Part shown: positions 11,380 through 23,809 of the stretch, one piece after another
How the letters are laid out: each line of letters opens with the position of its first letter
Position numbering within the stretch: position 1 is the first letter of the stretch
NCBI GenBank assembly: GCA_038373885.1
Contig: JAWZYV010015848.1
Span: 186,001-250,000, forward strand
DNA: 64,000 bases
Reading direction: 5' to 3'
Origin: Cheiracanthium punctorium
Lineage: Eukaryota; Arthropoda; Arachnida; Araneae; Cheiracanthiidae
Translations under genes and position numbers: made by a program
Notes under the pieces: generated by a model
Databases searched by the model: none
Seen by the model: the letters and a program-made list of their open reading frames with translations, nothing else
Told to the model about the DNA's origin: nothing

Positions 11380-12214
11380 TTTATTATGATGATAGTGATA
11401 TCACAAAAACCCATCAACTAAAAGAGCTTGACGAATCCAGCAGTCCGTTTATGTTGCAATATGTACTCATTTAAACCTATTTTTTAGCAAGCCTAAACTG
11501 TAATTTTCTTAAACTTTTCTCCTTTCTGTGTACGGATGAAACAATTAATATTTTATGTATAATGTGCACCTTCAAAAACTTTCAAAAGAAATAAAAAATA
11601 AAACCGTCACATTAAAGTGCAGTTCAGATTCTTACTTTGCCTGCCTACTAATTTGAAAAATCCAATTTCCTATTTTTGCCTTAACTTTAAACCTGGGTTA
11701 TTTTATATTGAAGGCTGCAAATTACTAATTTGCATCATTGAGAAATTTTATTTGCAGAGAAAATTAGGACAGTAAGCATATATCGTCTCAAAACTTGTGC
11801 AGCTTATTGTAGTTATACATGGACGTAAGTGATGTCTCTACGTACTAGTTAATAAATGCTCCAAACAGAAGTGTTGAATTGTTAAGGAGATTTAAAAATT
11901 ACGCTGATCTAAAACTATATTTAAAAAAACCTGAACTTAAATTGACAATTATGAGTTGCATTTTATTTTGAATAGTGCAATTTTGGGATTTGCACAAGAT
12001 CTTGCTCAACAAAGAAAGCTTCAAGGAGATAACTGCTCTGTTTGCTCTATTTTTTTTAATTCAACTATACTATATAAAATAAAATAAAAATTTTATTATT
12101 ACCAAAAGCTGTCTAACACTCTCCTTTCTTGCATAATTTAAATAGAACCAACGAATTCGGCATCTTTTCAGGAAGTGTTTGTTGCACAATAAGGCTGCCC
12201 TTATAATAGGATAC
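11380..12214. other. No gene recognised
   Basis: AT-rich sequence between the LINE fragment and a pogo-like terminus. No exon-like or repeat structure found. Confidence 0.5.
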
Positions 12215-12216
12215 TA

Positions 12217-12300
12217 CAGTACAATCTTGGTAATCCGACATACATGGAGAAAAAAGAACAGCCGAATAATCGAAAAATTCTGTATTCTCAAGGTCTCTTG
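12217..12300. mobile_element. pogo-like terminus, single end
   Basis: TA followed by CAGTACAATCTTGGTAATCC and, 40 bp on, CCGAATAATCGAA, the two-part terminal pattern seen in pogo/Tigger ends. No matching right end was found, so this is a truncated copy or a coincidence. Confidence 0.35.
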
Positions 12301-12490
12301 TTTTTGTGACAAATTTAAAAGTCACATGCTTTCGTTTGGTCACAATGTTGTACACTAGGGAATACATTATTACACAAAATTTGCATTGCGCAAAATGCAT
12401 TAGGTAAACTAGAAAACAAAGATGAATGAGGGAGGGAAGCACAAGAGCCTGCAAGCTTGTCCGCGGTGTTCGGCGGATCGGAAGATAGTA

Positions 12491-12657
12491 GGGAGTTTTT
12501 GCTTAGGATTTCTCCCTACGTTAACGCTAACGCCATCAGCTATTCGGAGTACTTTGACCAATCAGGTTTCGGAATTTATTCGTGCGCATGCGCTGTACTG
12601 TCCAATAGCATTTAACGTTAGTATTAGCGCAAGTGAAACCGCTATGCAAAAACTCTC
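12491..12657. mobile_element. Short palindromic MITE (TA-flanked)
   Basis: The ends are GGGAGTTTTTGC and GCAAAAACTCTC, flanked by TA at 12489-12490 and 12658-12659. The inverted similarity extends with gaps about 60 bp inward (CGTTAACGCTAACG facing TTAACGTTAGTATTAGCG), so the whole 167 bp can fold on itself. It is GC-richer than its surroundings. No coding capacity. Confidence 0.65.
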
Positions 12658-12749
12658 TATTGTGATATGTGTTTCCCAAGAGCGCTGATTACTAAACGTG
12701 CCGGACCAGCCAACCGCCAGATCATCAAGTATCTAGTGTATATAAAATT

Positions 12750-15080
12750 GTAAAAATTTTAAACACGCTTTAATGTATATAAAAGAAAAAATAAATTAAC
12801 AAAACACCGATAAAAAAAACTGCTGATTGTAAAGTTGTTTTAAGACTGCATTTTTTACTGCACACTTTTTTTAATGAACGTTGTTTAATTTTTTGCAATT
12901 TAATGACTTAAATTCTTTAAATAAGAAGCATGAAATGGTGCTTACTTTTCATTATAAAAGCCGTTTTAGCCGCAACATATTTTACTGATTTTTTATTATA
13001 ATTAAAAATAACTTGCTTTATTATGGTAATTATAATAATAAATATCATTTAATAATATTACTTGTGGAAATTTTACATGATAAAATATTAATAAAATATG
13101 CACACATTCTTCAATTTTAAATTAGATTTCTTCAATCTTTGTGCAGTGTTCGAGATTCTTCACTCTTGAGTACCAACAAATTTTATCTGCATCGATTCCA
13201 CTTTAACTGCACACTGAAAAATAAAATAAAATAAGATAAAATAAAATAAGAAATCTGTCGAAATTTTAATTATCAAACCATGTATATATTTTTTTTCGTC
13301 TTCTCTATACTAGCTCATATTTTCTTATTTAAGAACCGTAACTTGCTTTAAGTGTCATCAAAATCTTAATTGCTTCAAATTCTTAAGACGTCATTTAATC
13401 AAAAATGCCAAATTAAAAGTATCTTTTACACACACTTTGAAAGATGGGGGTCTTTTTATTAAATAAAAAATAAAAAATTAGAGAAAAAAGTTCTCCGTCT
13501 CGATAACTTTACCGCAATTTCGAAACTTAATGGAGTCTTGACAAAAAAAAAAAATTCTTTAATTAAAATTCTTCCGAAAACGAGATATTATCTTGTAAAA
13601 CTTTTCAGCTGTTGACTTTAACTCCGGTGCGTTGGTTTTTTTAATTCGAGACTTTTAATTTTCTCTTAAGCCGACTCCATGCTATCTTCCTAATGCTGAT
13701 AATACACGAATCATTAAAAAAGATTTGGGTAGCTAAATAAATGGGGGTGATTGAGTCGCTACAAAGAGAAAATAGCTTAATACATTTCATAAAGTATCTC
13801 TAAATTGCTTTTATTGTAATTTAAGGCATTTGGAAAGATAATTAATATTCTTTTACAGACGAAAATAGGCAGATTACATCGAAGGTGAGCCTAGAATTCA
13901 AATCGAATTGAAGTAAGCTGCTTGTAAAAAGAATAGTAAAAATAAAAGAAAAATATATCTTTTTATAGCATGTACGATTTAAGTTATATAAAAGGTATGT
14001 GAAAATAAGGTTTATAAAAGCAGTTGGCGAAAAATGAAATGCCTAACCTTTCTTATGATTTTAATGGATGTTTACCCACATTAACAAACAAAAATTGTGA
14101 ATTTGTTATTTTATAAATTGAAAATTTGAATATATTTGTACCGTTAATATCGTATAACAGTAAACAAAAGTTTTATATTGTAACAAAGCATACGTTGTTA
14201 AACTGCATATCAAAAGAACAAACAGATGCTAATTTTACAATTTATTCTTTATTTATGATAGTTTTACTAGAAGACACTGAAATATTACATCCGTACTACC
14301 AGGCGGCAAAACTTAAATCTTATGAAAATTTCTGTTTCAAAACTTAACAGGACAAGGTTTAAAAATTACATGCATCCCAAAAATTGAAAAATTTCGCAGA
14401 GACAATTTTCTAAAACATAATACATAGACAACGCTCGCACACGTGTATAAAAATCGGCTAATGTTTTTAAAATTAAGCTTGTGAACGAATACCTCGGGTG
14501 CCTCTTCTAGTGTTGAAAAAACGTGAATCTGTGTATCATGAACTATAGTTTTACTCTAATACTCTGTTAATAATAAAAATTCTAAATATTTTTTTAAGCA
14601 GTTTATAAGATTTTTATTATTATGTGTCAGTGAGTTTTGACACTCAAAGTGGAAGAAGGTGAATAACGTTTTCAAAAGTGTTTCAATTTTAGAATAGAGC
14701 AATGTTTCTTATACTGGTACCCTATGGAGACAGTGTCATATGTGGCATAGATTCGATCACGTATAGATATGTACAAAGTCGCATTGCGATACAAGTCGAA
14801 TGAATACTAAAAGTTTAGAAAATAAGCAGGTTACTAAATTAATTCTCTAAGCATAGGAATTACCCACTCATGAAAAACGAATGTATATATGTAAATTGAA
14901 ATGTTATAATAATGAAGTCATTGCAAATAATAATTACAATAATAATAATAATAATAAATGACACTTTTTAAGGTAGTGTTGGAATGTCCAAACTAGGCTA
15001 AGAAGAAACTTAGTATATGCGAGTACAGATAATTCTTTGCGAGTTCTATAATTGTTCTTTGAATCTGGATTCTGTACACA
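12750..15080. other. No gene recognised; simple repeats
   Basis: AT-rich sequence with a short AAAAT/AAGAT run at about 13216-13248 and an (AAT)n run at about 14937-14958. No splice-bounded open segment stood out. Confidence 0.5.
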
Positions 15081-15086
15081 GTCCAG

Positions 15087-16560
15087 TCACATTAGTGGGG
15101 CCACCTGCCAAGAGGCAGAATAACTACCTTTCGCAGAGCGGACCGCTGCGAGACATGCAGAAAGAGAGTCAATTAGGTTCTTGAAGGTGTTCACTGGGAT
15201 GCTGAGCATTGCCGACTCTAGTGCCGTGGCCAGCTGCGCTAGGTTACGCGGTTGAGGATCCATGCCGCGACAACCCGATCGAGGTAGTCCCAAAGATTCT
15301 CGATTGAGTTTAAGTCCGGGGAGTTTGCTGGCTAAGGGAGTATTGTAAACACATTCTGGTGCTTTTCGAACCCCGCACGTACACTTAGAGTCGTATGACA
15401 CCTCGTATTGTCTTGCCAAATGCCATGATCCTCTTAAATACCATGATCCTGAGGAAAAACGATTCGCTTGTAGGGATGAACGTGGTCTGAAAGGATAGAT
15501 ACATACTTGTGTTAATCCATCGTGCTTCCACAATGATGAGTGAATCCAGAGAATGCCACGAAAACATTCCCCGACCATAATTCTCCCTCCTCAAGCAAGG
15601 ATCCTGCCAGCAATTGAATCGGTGAGTGCAGATACAACCTCAGTCACAAAAAGGAAATTTTTCAGGAGAGAAAAAAAAACTTCATAATTCCTCCAAATTT
15701 TCAAATATTTAAACTGTTTTTCCCCTGTGTCATAACATGCATTTATGTTTCTGTCATGCAAATATTACCTAATTTCGACATCAATTAGGCTCAGGAAAAT
15801 ATAAAATTTGATTCGGACTTATGCTGTTTCTGCTCTCAACTGGTTTTTAGTCAGCTGAAAACTTGGAAAAAGGTAATCATTCAAATCAAATCAACAAATC
15901 AGATCACCATTTATTGTCTAACCATATTTATGGTATACAAAAGTCAAGAACATGAATTTAGGAGAAAAAAAGTGCTTTGCTTGCAGAAAATTATGGAGAT
16001 GAAAATCTAACATTGAAGCTGGAATAACTATTTTTTAGAAAACCACCCTTAGGGCAGGTCAGGTGGCCAACAATAGTGTTAAAATAGATCATTCTCGACC
16101 ATTGATTCATTGTCGTGTGTCGACCATTGATCATTGTCGCCCATCGTTCGAAAAAGAAGCCCCGTATCTACGAAACTACTCAACAGACTAATGTCGTTCT
16201 TGCCCTCAACACGCATCTTGCCTTTCTAAGCTTATTTTCATCGAAAACGCTTTTTCGCATTTTTGTGACTGAAGTGGTTTCTCCACTCACCGATTCAATT
16301 GTTGCAGGGTGTTTGCTTTCAGACGTTTCGTGCCGTATACACCAACGTCCATCTGTCCTATGGAACGTAAAACGTGATTCATTGGAAGAATCCACCTGTC
16401 GCCACTCAGTAAACGTCCAGTTGCTGTACTGGCGTGCAAATTCCAGCCTTCGTCGCCGTTGTAATCAGCATATTTGCATTAACCAGGCGTCTGCTGCGGA
16501 GGCCCATACGTAGCAACGTTCGCTGAACGTCGTTGAGGAGACACTACCCTCTTCGTTCAG
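15087..16560 (-). pseudogene. Tc1-family transposase pseudogene split by an insertion
   Basis: On the minus strand the N-terminal and middle part runs from about 16560 to 16296, and the catalytic C-terminal part from about 15610 to 15087. The first piece contains RRRRLEFARQYSNWTFTEWR and SSNESRF, where the family has SDESRF, so the first catalytic Asp has become Asn. It continues RTDGRW and ETSESKHPATIE. After the insertion come GMFSWHSLDSLIIVE, WQDNTRCHTT (second Asp present), NSPDLNSIENLWDYLD (final Glu present) and MDPQPRNLAQLATALES to the end. Stops and frameshifts are scattered, for example a stop just before PANSPD. The gene is inactive. I did not find the terminal repeats. Confidence 0.85.
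15617..16295. mobile_element. 679-bp inverted-repeat element inside the Tc1 pseudogene
   Basis: The ends read AATCGGTGAGTGCAGATACA on the left and, inverted on the right, AATCGGTGAGTGGAGAAACC. The similarity extends through CAGTCACAAAAA, giving an arm of about 40 bp. The flanks are CAATTG on both sides (15611-15616 and 16296-16301). This may be a 6-bp duplication, but CAATTG is itself palindromic, so the exact length is uncertain. Removing it rejoins KHPATIE to GMFSWHSL of the transposase. The 600-bp interior shows two tandem copies of a GACCATTGATTCATTGTCG-like phrase (about 16098-16140) and no gene. Confidence 0.75.
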
Positions 16561-16569
16561 CTGGGCAGT

Positions 16570-19500
16570 CAGTGACTGCCCAGGTGACTCAACGTTGCCT
16601 TTACACTCATTAGTAAACTTCTTAAAGCATGCTACTCTAAACACTGGTTATAAACGTAAATATTTTAAAGCCATAATTTCGTCAACTTTTAGTACATTGA
16701 TATTTGTGATATTAACGAAAACTTTTAAGTATAAATACTCGAAATGATTTTGCGATCACTGTGTATAAAAGACAATAAACGTCTGTATTAATTCATAGAA
16801 AGTTTAATTCAGTACTCAAATTAATAGAAAAAATACTAAATCCAAAATGATCAAGTTTAACGCGACTGACCTGAATCATTTTTATAAACGAGAAGCACTT
16901 CGTATAGTATAGTGCGCAAAGATTTTCTTAGTGAAGATTAATTGTTCCAATAAACTGATTAGGTACAAATCTTTCCTCTTATTTCGCAAAAGACTTAATT
17001 CGGTAGGAAATTTAAAAATAAAAGGAATGTAATAAAAAAATTCCACAATTATAAACGCATTTGTTTTCTATTAATAAAAAATTGAAACGTGGCTTTTAGC
17101 TTACTCTGAAGCCTTTTATATCTGATGTTGCGCGAACGTATGACCAACGATGACTGACAGCGTAGATATAAAAAGTGCGTGTGTATCTTTACAGAGAAAT
17201 AAGCAGAAAATCAAATTCAGCCCTGATTCATCACCTTATAAAACTGACATTTTAGTGTACACGATTTTATAGTTCATGATCTCCGGAAAGATTTTTTGTA
17301 GAAAAGTGGGGGATAGGTAAGACCACCTGCGGGTGGATCAATTTTGGTTCGTGACTTCCATCGTGAGAAATTAATAAGAAAAGAGATGGTTGCTTAAAAG
17401 AATCAACGGGACCAAAATTAAATACTACATAACTTGATCGGAAATTCTCGACATTGAGTAAGATGATCTACACAGATAATAAGAACGAAATCAATCTAGC
17501 AAATCGCCAGTACAAAAACTGTGGCATTCTTTTAAATGTTATATGGAATAAATAATTCAAAATACATGTGTTTATTTCTATTCCGAATAAAACTAAACAG
17601 GAAATACTATCATCTTAGAAAAAGTAATGCTGCTTTTACAAAATTTGGAATTCACTTAAAAAATTAACAAAGGACCAGGGGATAAAGGAAAATTAAAAGC
17701 GATAAAAATCTTCTGCAAAACCTAATTCTTCAGTTATAAAGGCTAACAAATTAAGAAATAAAACTTAAATATGCTGTTTGATGTAAAATGGCTGAACTAT
17801 TTCATTTTTCAAATAATAATTTTTCAAATGCTTTCAGAAGCATTAAAAATGGGCAAAAGCAGGAGTGGCAAAATTAAAAAGGAACTTTTTACTTAACGCA
17901 CATACACAAAAAAAAAAAATGCATAGATTTCTAATATGGTCTTGGAATAAACGAAACCTCCTTCAAATGCATGTGACATGCAAATAAAGAGTTCGCAACA
18001 AGTTCAACTCCTTAAACGGGAGTCTCTTTGAACAAATCTTCAAACAAGAAATAATTTACAGTATGAAATAAATACAAAATAATGAGCTGTAGATAAATTT
18101 ATGTACAAAACATATTTTGTCCGAGCTCTACTTGAAAAGTTAATTTTCTTCAATAATACAAGTGTTAACAATGTAAGTAATCTTTCAACAAGAACCGATG
18201 GATTTCACGACCGGAAAATTCTTTTTCTTACAGAATCTCTTTCTACTTTCACCATAAAAAGATCCAGAGACAGGAAAATAATTATACTTTGACTTAAACT
18301 ACTTTCCAAAGGCTCTCGAAGCGATAAAATTACATCGGGAGATCGCGTTTCAGGGTCTGTACACAAAAAGTGCGAGGAAAAACAATGATTGCATAAATAC
18401 GTACATAATACTTTTGTTACTGATATTGTACAGCTCCTTACAAACTTTGTTCAAACATATTTTTTAGCATTTTTATATATAGAGGCTGAAATTTAGTGCA
18501 TCTCCTAATAATATATGAAGCACATTTTTCTAATAGGGAATTAATTTTATGTACCAAAAGAAATTTAAATTTTGTATTTATTTCGATTTAATCAACAGAA
18601 AAATTTTATTGTTACCATAAAATCCTGTACCTTTCCTTGCGCAGCTTTGTAATTTATCGTATGTGTCTATGATCAATATTTAAGGAATAAAGTCTTAAAT
18701 CAGTATGTATTTAAACCATGCACACGTATGCATATACGTCAAATGTAAAAAATACTATTTAAATATTTCATTGGTACAATGTATAATCATCAAATCAGTA
18801 TCAGGCAATCATATGCTAACACTCCAAACGTCGGAAAAAATAGTGCGAAAGGAAAACAAAGTGTATTTGCAATCACTAACAACAGGTACAACCTACAGCT
18901 AACTGAATATATTAAAAAGTAGCAGTGTTTTAACAAAGTAGCTTAGCAAAGAACTAGTATCTCCACAATTATGGGGGATCTTTCTAAAGATTTAAAAAAA
19001 ACTTTCATCTTGTTGCATATTCTTTAGATATTTGTATATATAATGATATCACATTTTAAATGATTAACAAAAAATAAAAAATGTTTTTGTCACATTGCTT
19101 ACATTCAAACAAATCCTGCTCAACACTCACAAATTGAAAATGCGCGGAATTGTTTTATTTTTATTAGAATTTCTGAAGCTTATTTCAAAGTACACCTTGC
19201 AAGATTATTTAAACTAAACACACAAAGCAGAACAGCAAAACGTATTTCATTCTTTGCTTAAACAGCGACCATTATAAAATAATACGTTGAAATGAGTTGA
19301 ATTCTTATTTTTTTTTTTAACGGGAAGACAAAGTACTTTGGGCGAATAGTAAATACTGTGGGGGTATCAGATAACGTTGAGGGGGGCTGTGAAATAGGGA
19401 GGCGGTTGTATTTGTTGATGGGAGAACAAGGTGAGACCACCTGGGTTGGGATGTTCCTGGGGTCAAGAGTGCGAAGGTGGATCTCACGATATTACGTCGT

Positions 19501-19770
19501 CATTCTTTATCATCTTACCAGAGCAGTGCTATGAATGATGAGTCCTTCTTTCTAACTAGACAGTTCGAGGTATGTAAGGTAGAAAGATAGCACGCGTCTA
19601 TTCCTATAAAAAATTTCTTCCGTAATTTAATATTGCAAATTCGTGCTTGAAACAGGCATGCATGCCGTTTTGTTTACACATTTATGTGTATATGGGAAAA
19701 TATTTCTTTCTCTTCAAAGCGGATATTATTGTAAATAACAAATTTTTGCATCATACTTATGCTTCGTTGA
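16570..19770. other. No gene recognised
   Basis: AT-rich sequence. Two short phrases, GGTAAGACCACCTGCGGGTG near 17316 and GGTGAGACCACCTGGG near 19430, resemble each other and may be fragments of one repeat. Open frames here are short and without motifs. Confidence 0.45.
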
Positions 19771-19774
19771 CACT

Positions 19775-20160
19775 CAGCCCTTTACCGCGGTAATGATCAA
19801 GAGAAATTAAACACCTCACTCATCCTGCTCATGCCATAACCTTTCTTGCTGACCTTCCTTACTCACGCACTCCCTCCTGAAGGGATTTTGAAGGCAGTGA
19901 GGAGGGAAATACAGTAGCAAAGTATAGCAGGAGAAGTCAAGTACAGCAGAATGTAAAACCCTCACTGCTTTTGGAGCTGCCGCAAAAGTATTTCCTGGAA
20001 AAAAGCAGCTGCGAGAGGAGAGGTAGGAATGGTTGAATATAAATAGGGTATTATACTAAGAGTTAGGGCAGCTAGGATCTTTAAAATCACTATAGCCCTA
20101 GGCGTCCATTAGGCAAATAGTCCTTGTGCGGATTTGCCTTAACATAACACAACACAACGA
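19775..20160 (+). mobile_element. Retroposon-like block with simple 3' tail
   Basis: A 385-bp stretch, distinctly richer in GC than both sides, ends in TTAACATAACACAACACAAC. Such a tail is typical of target-primed retroposons (SINEs or truncated LINEs). Within it are ACTATAGCCCTAGGCGTCCA and CTTGTGCGGATTTGCC. No tRNA-type A and B boxes are evident, and there is no coding frame. Class and boundaries are uncertain. Confidence 0.35.
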
Positions 20161-20164
20161 ATAT

Positions 20165-21133
20165 TTAGTGGATTTCGTTGTTATTATTATTAACATCTGA
20201 TATAGTGTTATACTATGAATCATAACGGTGCTAATTTTTTTAAACAGCGATAAGCAAGAGCTGATTCATAAGACGGAAAATTTCATGGCTGAGAATATCG
20301 CTGTGCTCTTTAAAAATAAATTATTTGCATGACATGTCTTCATTATAAAGGCACTGAGCAAAAATTTATAAACGCTTATTTTTAACTCAGATTCAAACAT
20401 TTAAGTTCATAATGGATTTTTTTCTTCTTAGTTAAGCTTGCAATGCAGCCTCTGAAAGTTGCAGCATTATCAAACGATTTTAGTAAAACTTCATCTGTTT
20501 CGTTTTTTAACACTATTTATTTAATGAATAAACTAAATGCGTACATTTTTTTATGATGTTTAAAAAAATTCTACGTTGAAATTGCTGTATCTTGAGCGAC
20601 CTTTTTATATTCGTTATACAGTTTGTATAACTTTTATGTATCACATCATAAAATAATGTATCGGTAAGAGTTTTCCTATAAAATCAATGCATTAAATCAT
20701 GGAGTTTGTTTTGATGATGCTTTTATGAAGCATTTTCAAAAAAGATTAACATACAGTAAAAAAAAAACATGAAAGTCTGTATTGAAACTACAATAATAAT
20801 GTTGTATTTTTTTCATATAAAAACTAAACACAGAGCTTGATTTCATGTTTTGAAACACTTTTCTTTCATGTTTTGAAACACTTTTCTGTACCGCATTCTC
20901 TAATTTTTAGTTCACTTTTTTTTTGCAAAACAATATTTATATTTAGCAATAAGTACGAAACAAAAATAATAAGATTTAAGCCTGGATGATTTTATTTATA
21001 AGTTTAATTTCTTTTTGTATTAGCATATCTTTCTCTTCAAACAAATATCAGCATTTTTCGTAACTTTGTGATTTCTTGTAGTAATAAAAACATTCCACGT
21101 TGTATTTCTTTTCGGATTTAATATTAATTAATG

Positions 21134-21165
<32 letters not shown>

Positions 21166-23730
21166 GAAAAAAAGGAGTCATGCATTCAGTAACTGAAATA
21201 TTGCATGAAATGTGTGCGGTTTTCTTTCCCACTATGTTCAAAATTTTAACCTTTCACTGAGCTTTAGGGTTGAAGTTGGTCTTTCACAAGAATAAAGGCA
21301 GCATACATCACGCTGAAACGTGATTTTAGATCACGAATTTAACACATGATATAAAAACTAATGCTACGATCTTGGTTTCCCTGAATTTATATATGTTACC
21401 TATCAATCTGGCAAAATGTAACACCTACCAGTATCTGCTTTAAGCGAACTAAGGAACTCGAATATAGAGTGTTTTTTTATGTCGACATTAATCCTTTTGT
21501 GTGATCTAAAACCTTTTAAAAAGGCAACAATTCTAAAGAATTGTACACAGATTAAATGCAAGTGCAGTTTGCATATGCAGTTATATATTTGAAAAGTTTG
21601 AATTTTTCTATGTAATGTGCATAAAATATGCTTTTTCCCCTTTTCATTGCGTATTTCTGCTTTGTTGTCTTGGAATAGTTCATTTTGTGTTCCTTTACTC
21701 TTTTTTTAATTAAGAGTTTTTCCCAGATAACTTATGTAAATTTTAAACTTATATAACAATTTTGTAAGGTTTGAGGAGATCATACTTCATTTTTTTGTAC
21801 CAGACAGAATTATAAAAGTTATATTAAACTAACAAAAAAAAAAACATGAAACTACTTTGAACCTGTTTATTCTCATGTTTGCAATGACTTAATGGCAAAT
21901 ATATTTTCTTTCTGTACTACAAAGTATTGCTTCCCCGCAGTCATAAATAAATTTCGGGAAGGACGCAAAATATGAAAAAGTTAGAATTTCTCATGGAACG
22001 TGTCTTGAGATCCAATCAATAAAATTGAAATATTCAATAAAAATTAAAATGAGGGGCCTGTGGTCCAACCTCTGGCTACGTCCCTGATTCCTTGAAATGT
22101 TTTTCATTATCTAGCGGTATGGTGATGGAAAGAAGAAAGAGATTTATCATTAGCCACTACCCATACCAATGCCATTAACAAAAAACATACACTTTTCTAC
22201 ATTTAATAAAATAATTTACTAATAATATCTATAAATACCTATTTTTATTGTTACGGTATATTTAGATTTTTCATTTGCAGTTTATCATTTTTGAGTCAGT
22301 GTAATCAGCGTTCTTATCATTTTTTCATAATATTTTAAAGTACTTCGTAGTGATGGTTTGTCAGTGAGAAAGCTATTGAGTGAATATGTCTATTTTATTC
22401 AAGATTTATAAAAATTAATACATTTATATGAGTAGTATTTTTCATTCACAAGACGAAATTGGTATTCAAACTCTGTTCTAGCTGTCTAAAAATGAATCTC
22501 CAGCTAAATAAAAATCTTTGATGGTGTTTAAAATTCATCGGAAAATTCACAAAAGAACCCAGTTGACTTTATAAGCTGCATTCTGCCGAAAGCATTAAAG
22601 TATTGGCTTTTTTTACTACAAATTGAAATCGGAATTCTGTTTTATTTCACTTTACATTAATAAAAGAAACTGTTATAAGTAGGCACATTTAATGTATTTT
22701 TAAGATCCACAGACTAGTAAAGGCGTGCCTAAAAAAGTAAAGGCAAAATCAGTGTATAGCTACAGGCTTGCGAATAAAACATTGCATTGCTCACAATATT
22801 TTAATTTATCCATAATACTTGTATATTTTTACTGTGCACCAGTGTGCAGATTATTATAACTGCAAAAAATATCATTTTTATCCAAATGTTGTACAATTAA
22901 CCCTTAAGTATCTAAAAAATAATCTCTTTATAATGAAAGTCTAACGAGTTTACGGTACTAGGTAAAAGTTAACGACTTTTCACTATAGAGCTCTGAAGTT
23001 TCATCTCTGCATTTTATGAAACTCCAAATATCGATTCGTTTAGTACAAAGTTTTGATTTATACTAGAGATTTCAAAGCTGTATCGCAAAAGTTATGTATC
23101 AAATTGTAACTTCGTGACTCATCATTATCAAAGTTTTAAAACTGGATTTCTAAAGGGCTTCTTTTTTATGTTTCTAAATTTTTAAGTTTATGATTTGTTT
23201 GACCTTTAGCGATTATGTAACGCGCTGAAATTCTTTTTCTTTTTGTAAAAGAATATTTTTTCTAAACTTTAAAATATGACCGTATATATTAAGCTTTAAA
23301 ATATTACCTCGTGGTATCATGCATTTATTATTTTCATACCTTTTAAATTGAAACGTTTTTTTTTTCTTTTTTCTGCACGATGACACAACTTGCATGAAAG
23401 TCTTGTTTAATATTTCATCTAGTGAATTAGGTAAAAATAGTTTTGATTCAAAACTATAAACACTTCCTAATAGTTGCACCTCACTTGAAACGAGCCAAAC
23501 CGTTACATGCTTCTTGCAACATATCTACTCTAAAAATAATTAATATTCATTCTAGTTCAGAAAAAAAATTACTTAATGCCATTTATAATACTTAGCTTTG
23601 GCATTACCTTCCTGGAAAGATACATGCACGCAGACCCACAAATTTATGCTTTCACTCTCTTTTAATTAAGAAGAAAAATTAATATTCGTGAACTTCAAAG
23701 GTGCTACATGGACATTTTAAAAGAAAGAAG
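20165..23730. other. No gene recognised; minor repeats
   Basis: Contains a 23-bp direct duplication (TTTCATGTTTTGAAACACTT at 20841 and 20864), a (TA)n run at about 21132-21166, and a possible hAT-type end ending CTGGCTACGTCCCTG at 22086 with no partner. Otherwise plain AT-rich sequence. Confidence 0.45.
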
Positions 23731-23734
23731 AGGG

Positions 23735-23806
23735 TATATAGTAAAAAAAGAGTGAGTACATGCATCTTCATATCCATTTATGTACTCACTCTTTTTTTAC
23801 TATATA
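23735..23806. repeat. Perfect 26-bp inverted repeat, 20-nt loop
   Basis: The arm 23735-23760 (starting TATATAGTAAAAAAAGAGTG) is the exact reverse complement of 23781-23806. The loop is TGCATCTTCATATCCATTTA. No mismatch in 26 bp is striking in a region where older repeats are badly decayed. It could be a very recent foldback duplication, a hairpin RNA, or a sequencing or assembly snap-back. Confidence 0.9.
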
Positions 23807-23809
23807 AGT

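Noticed and set aside
12422..12688. 88-codon plus-strand frame of better composition
   Set aside because: It is explained by the palindromic TA-flanked MITE at 12491-12657.
15087..15578. 163-codon minus-strand open frame, the longest in the window
   Set aside because: Only parts of it follow the Tc1 transposase frame. The rest is the same pseudogene read out of frame, so it is not a separate gene.
22050..22086. hAT-like end CTGGCTACGTCCCTG
   Set aside because: No partner end or target duplication was found, so it is mentioned only as a possible fragment.
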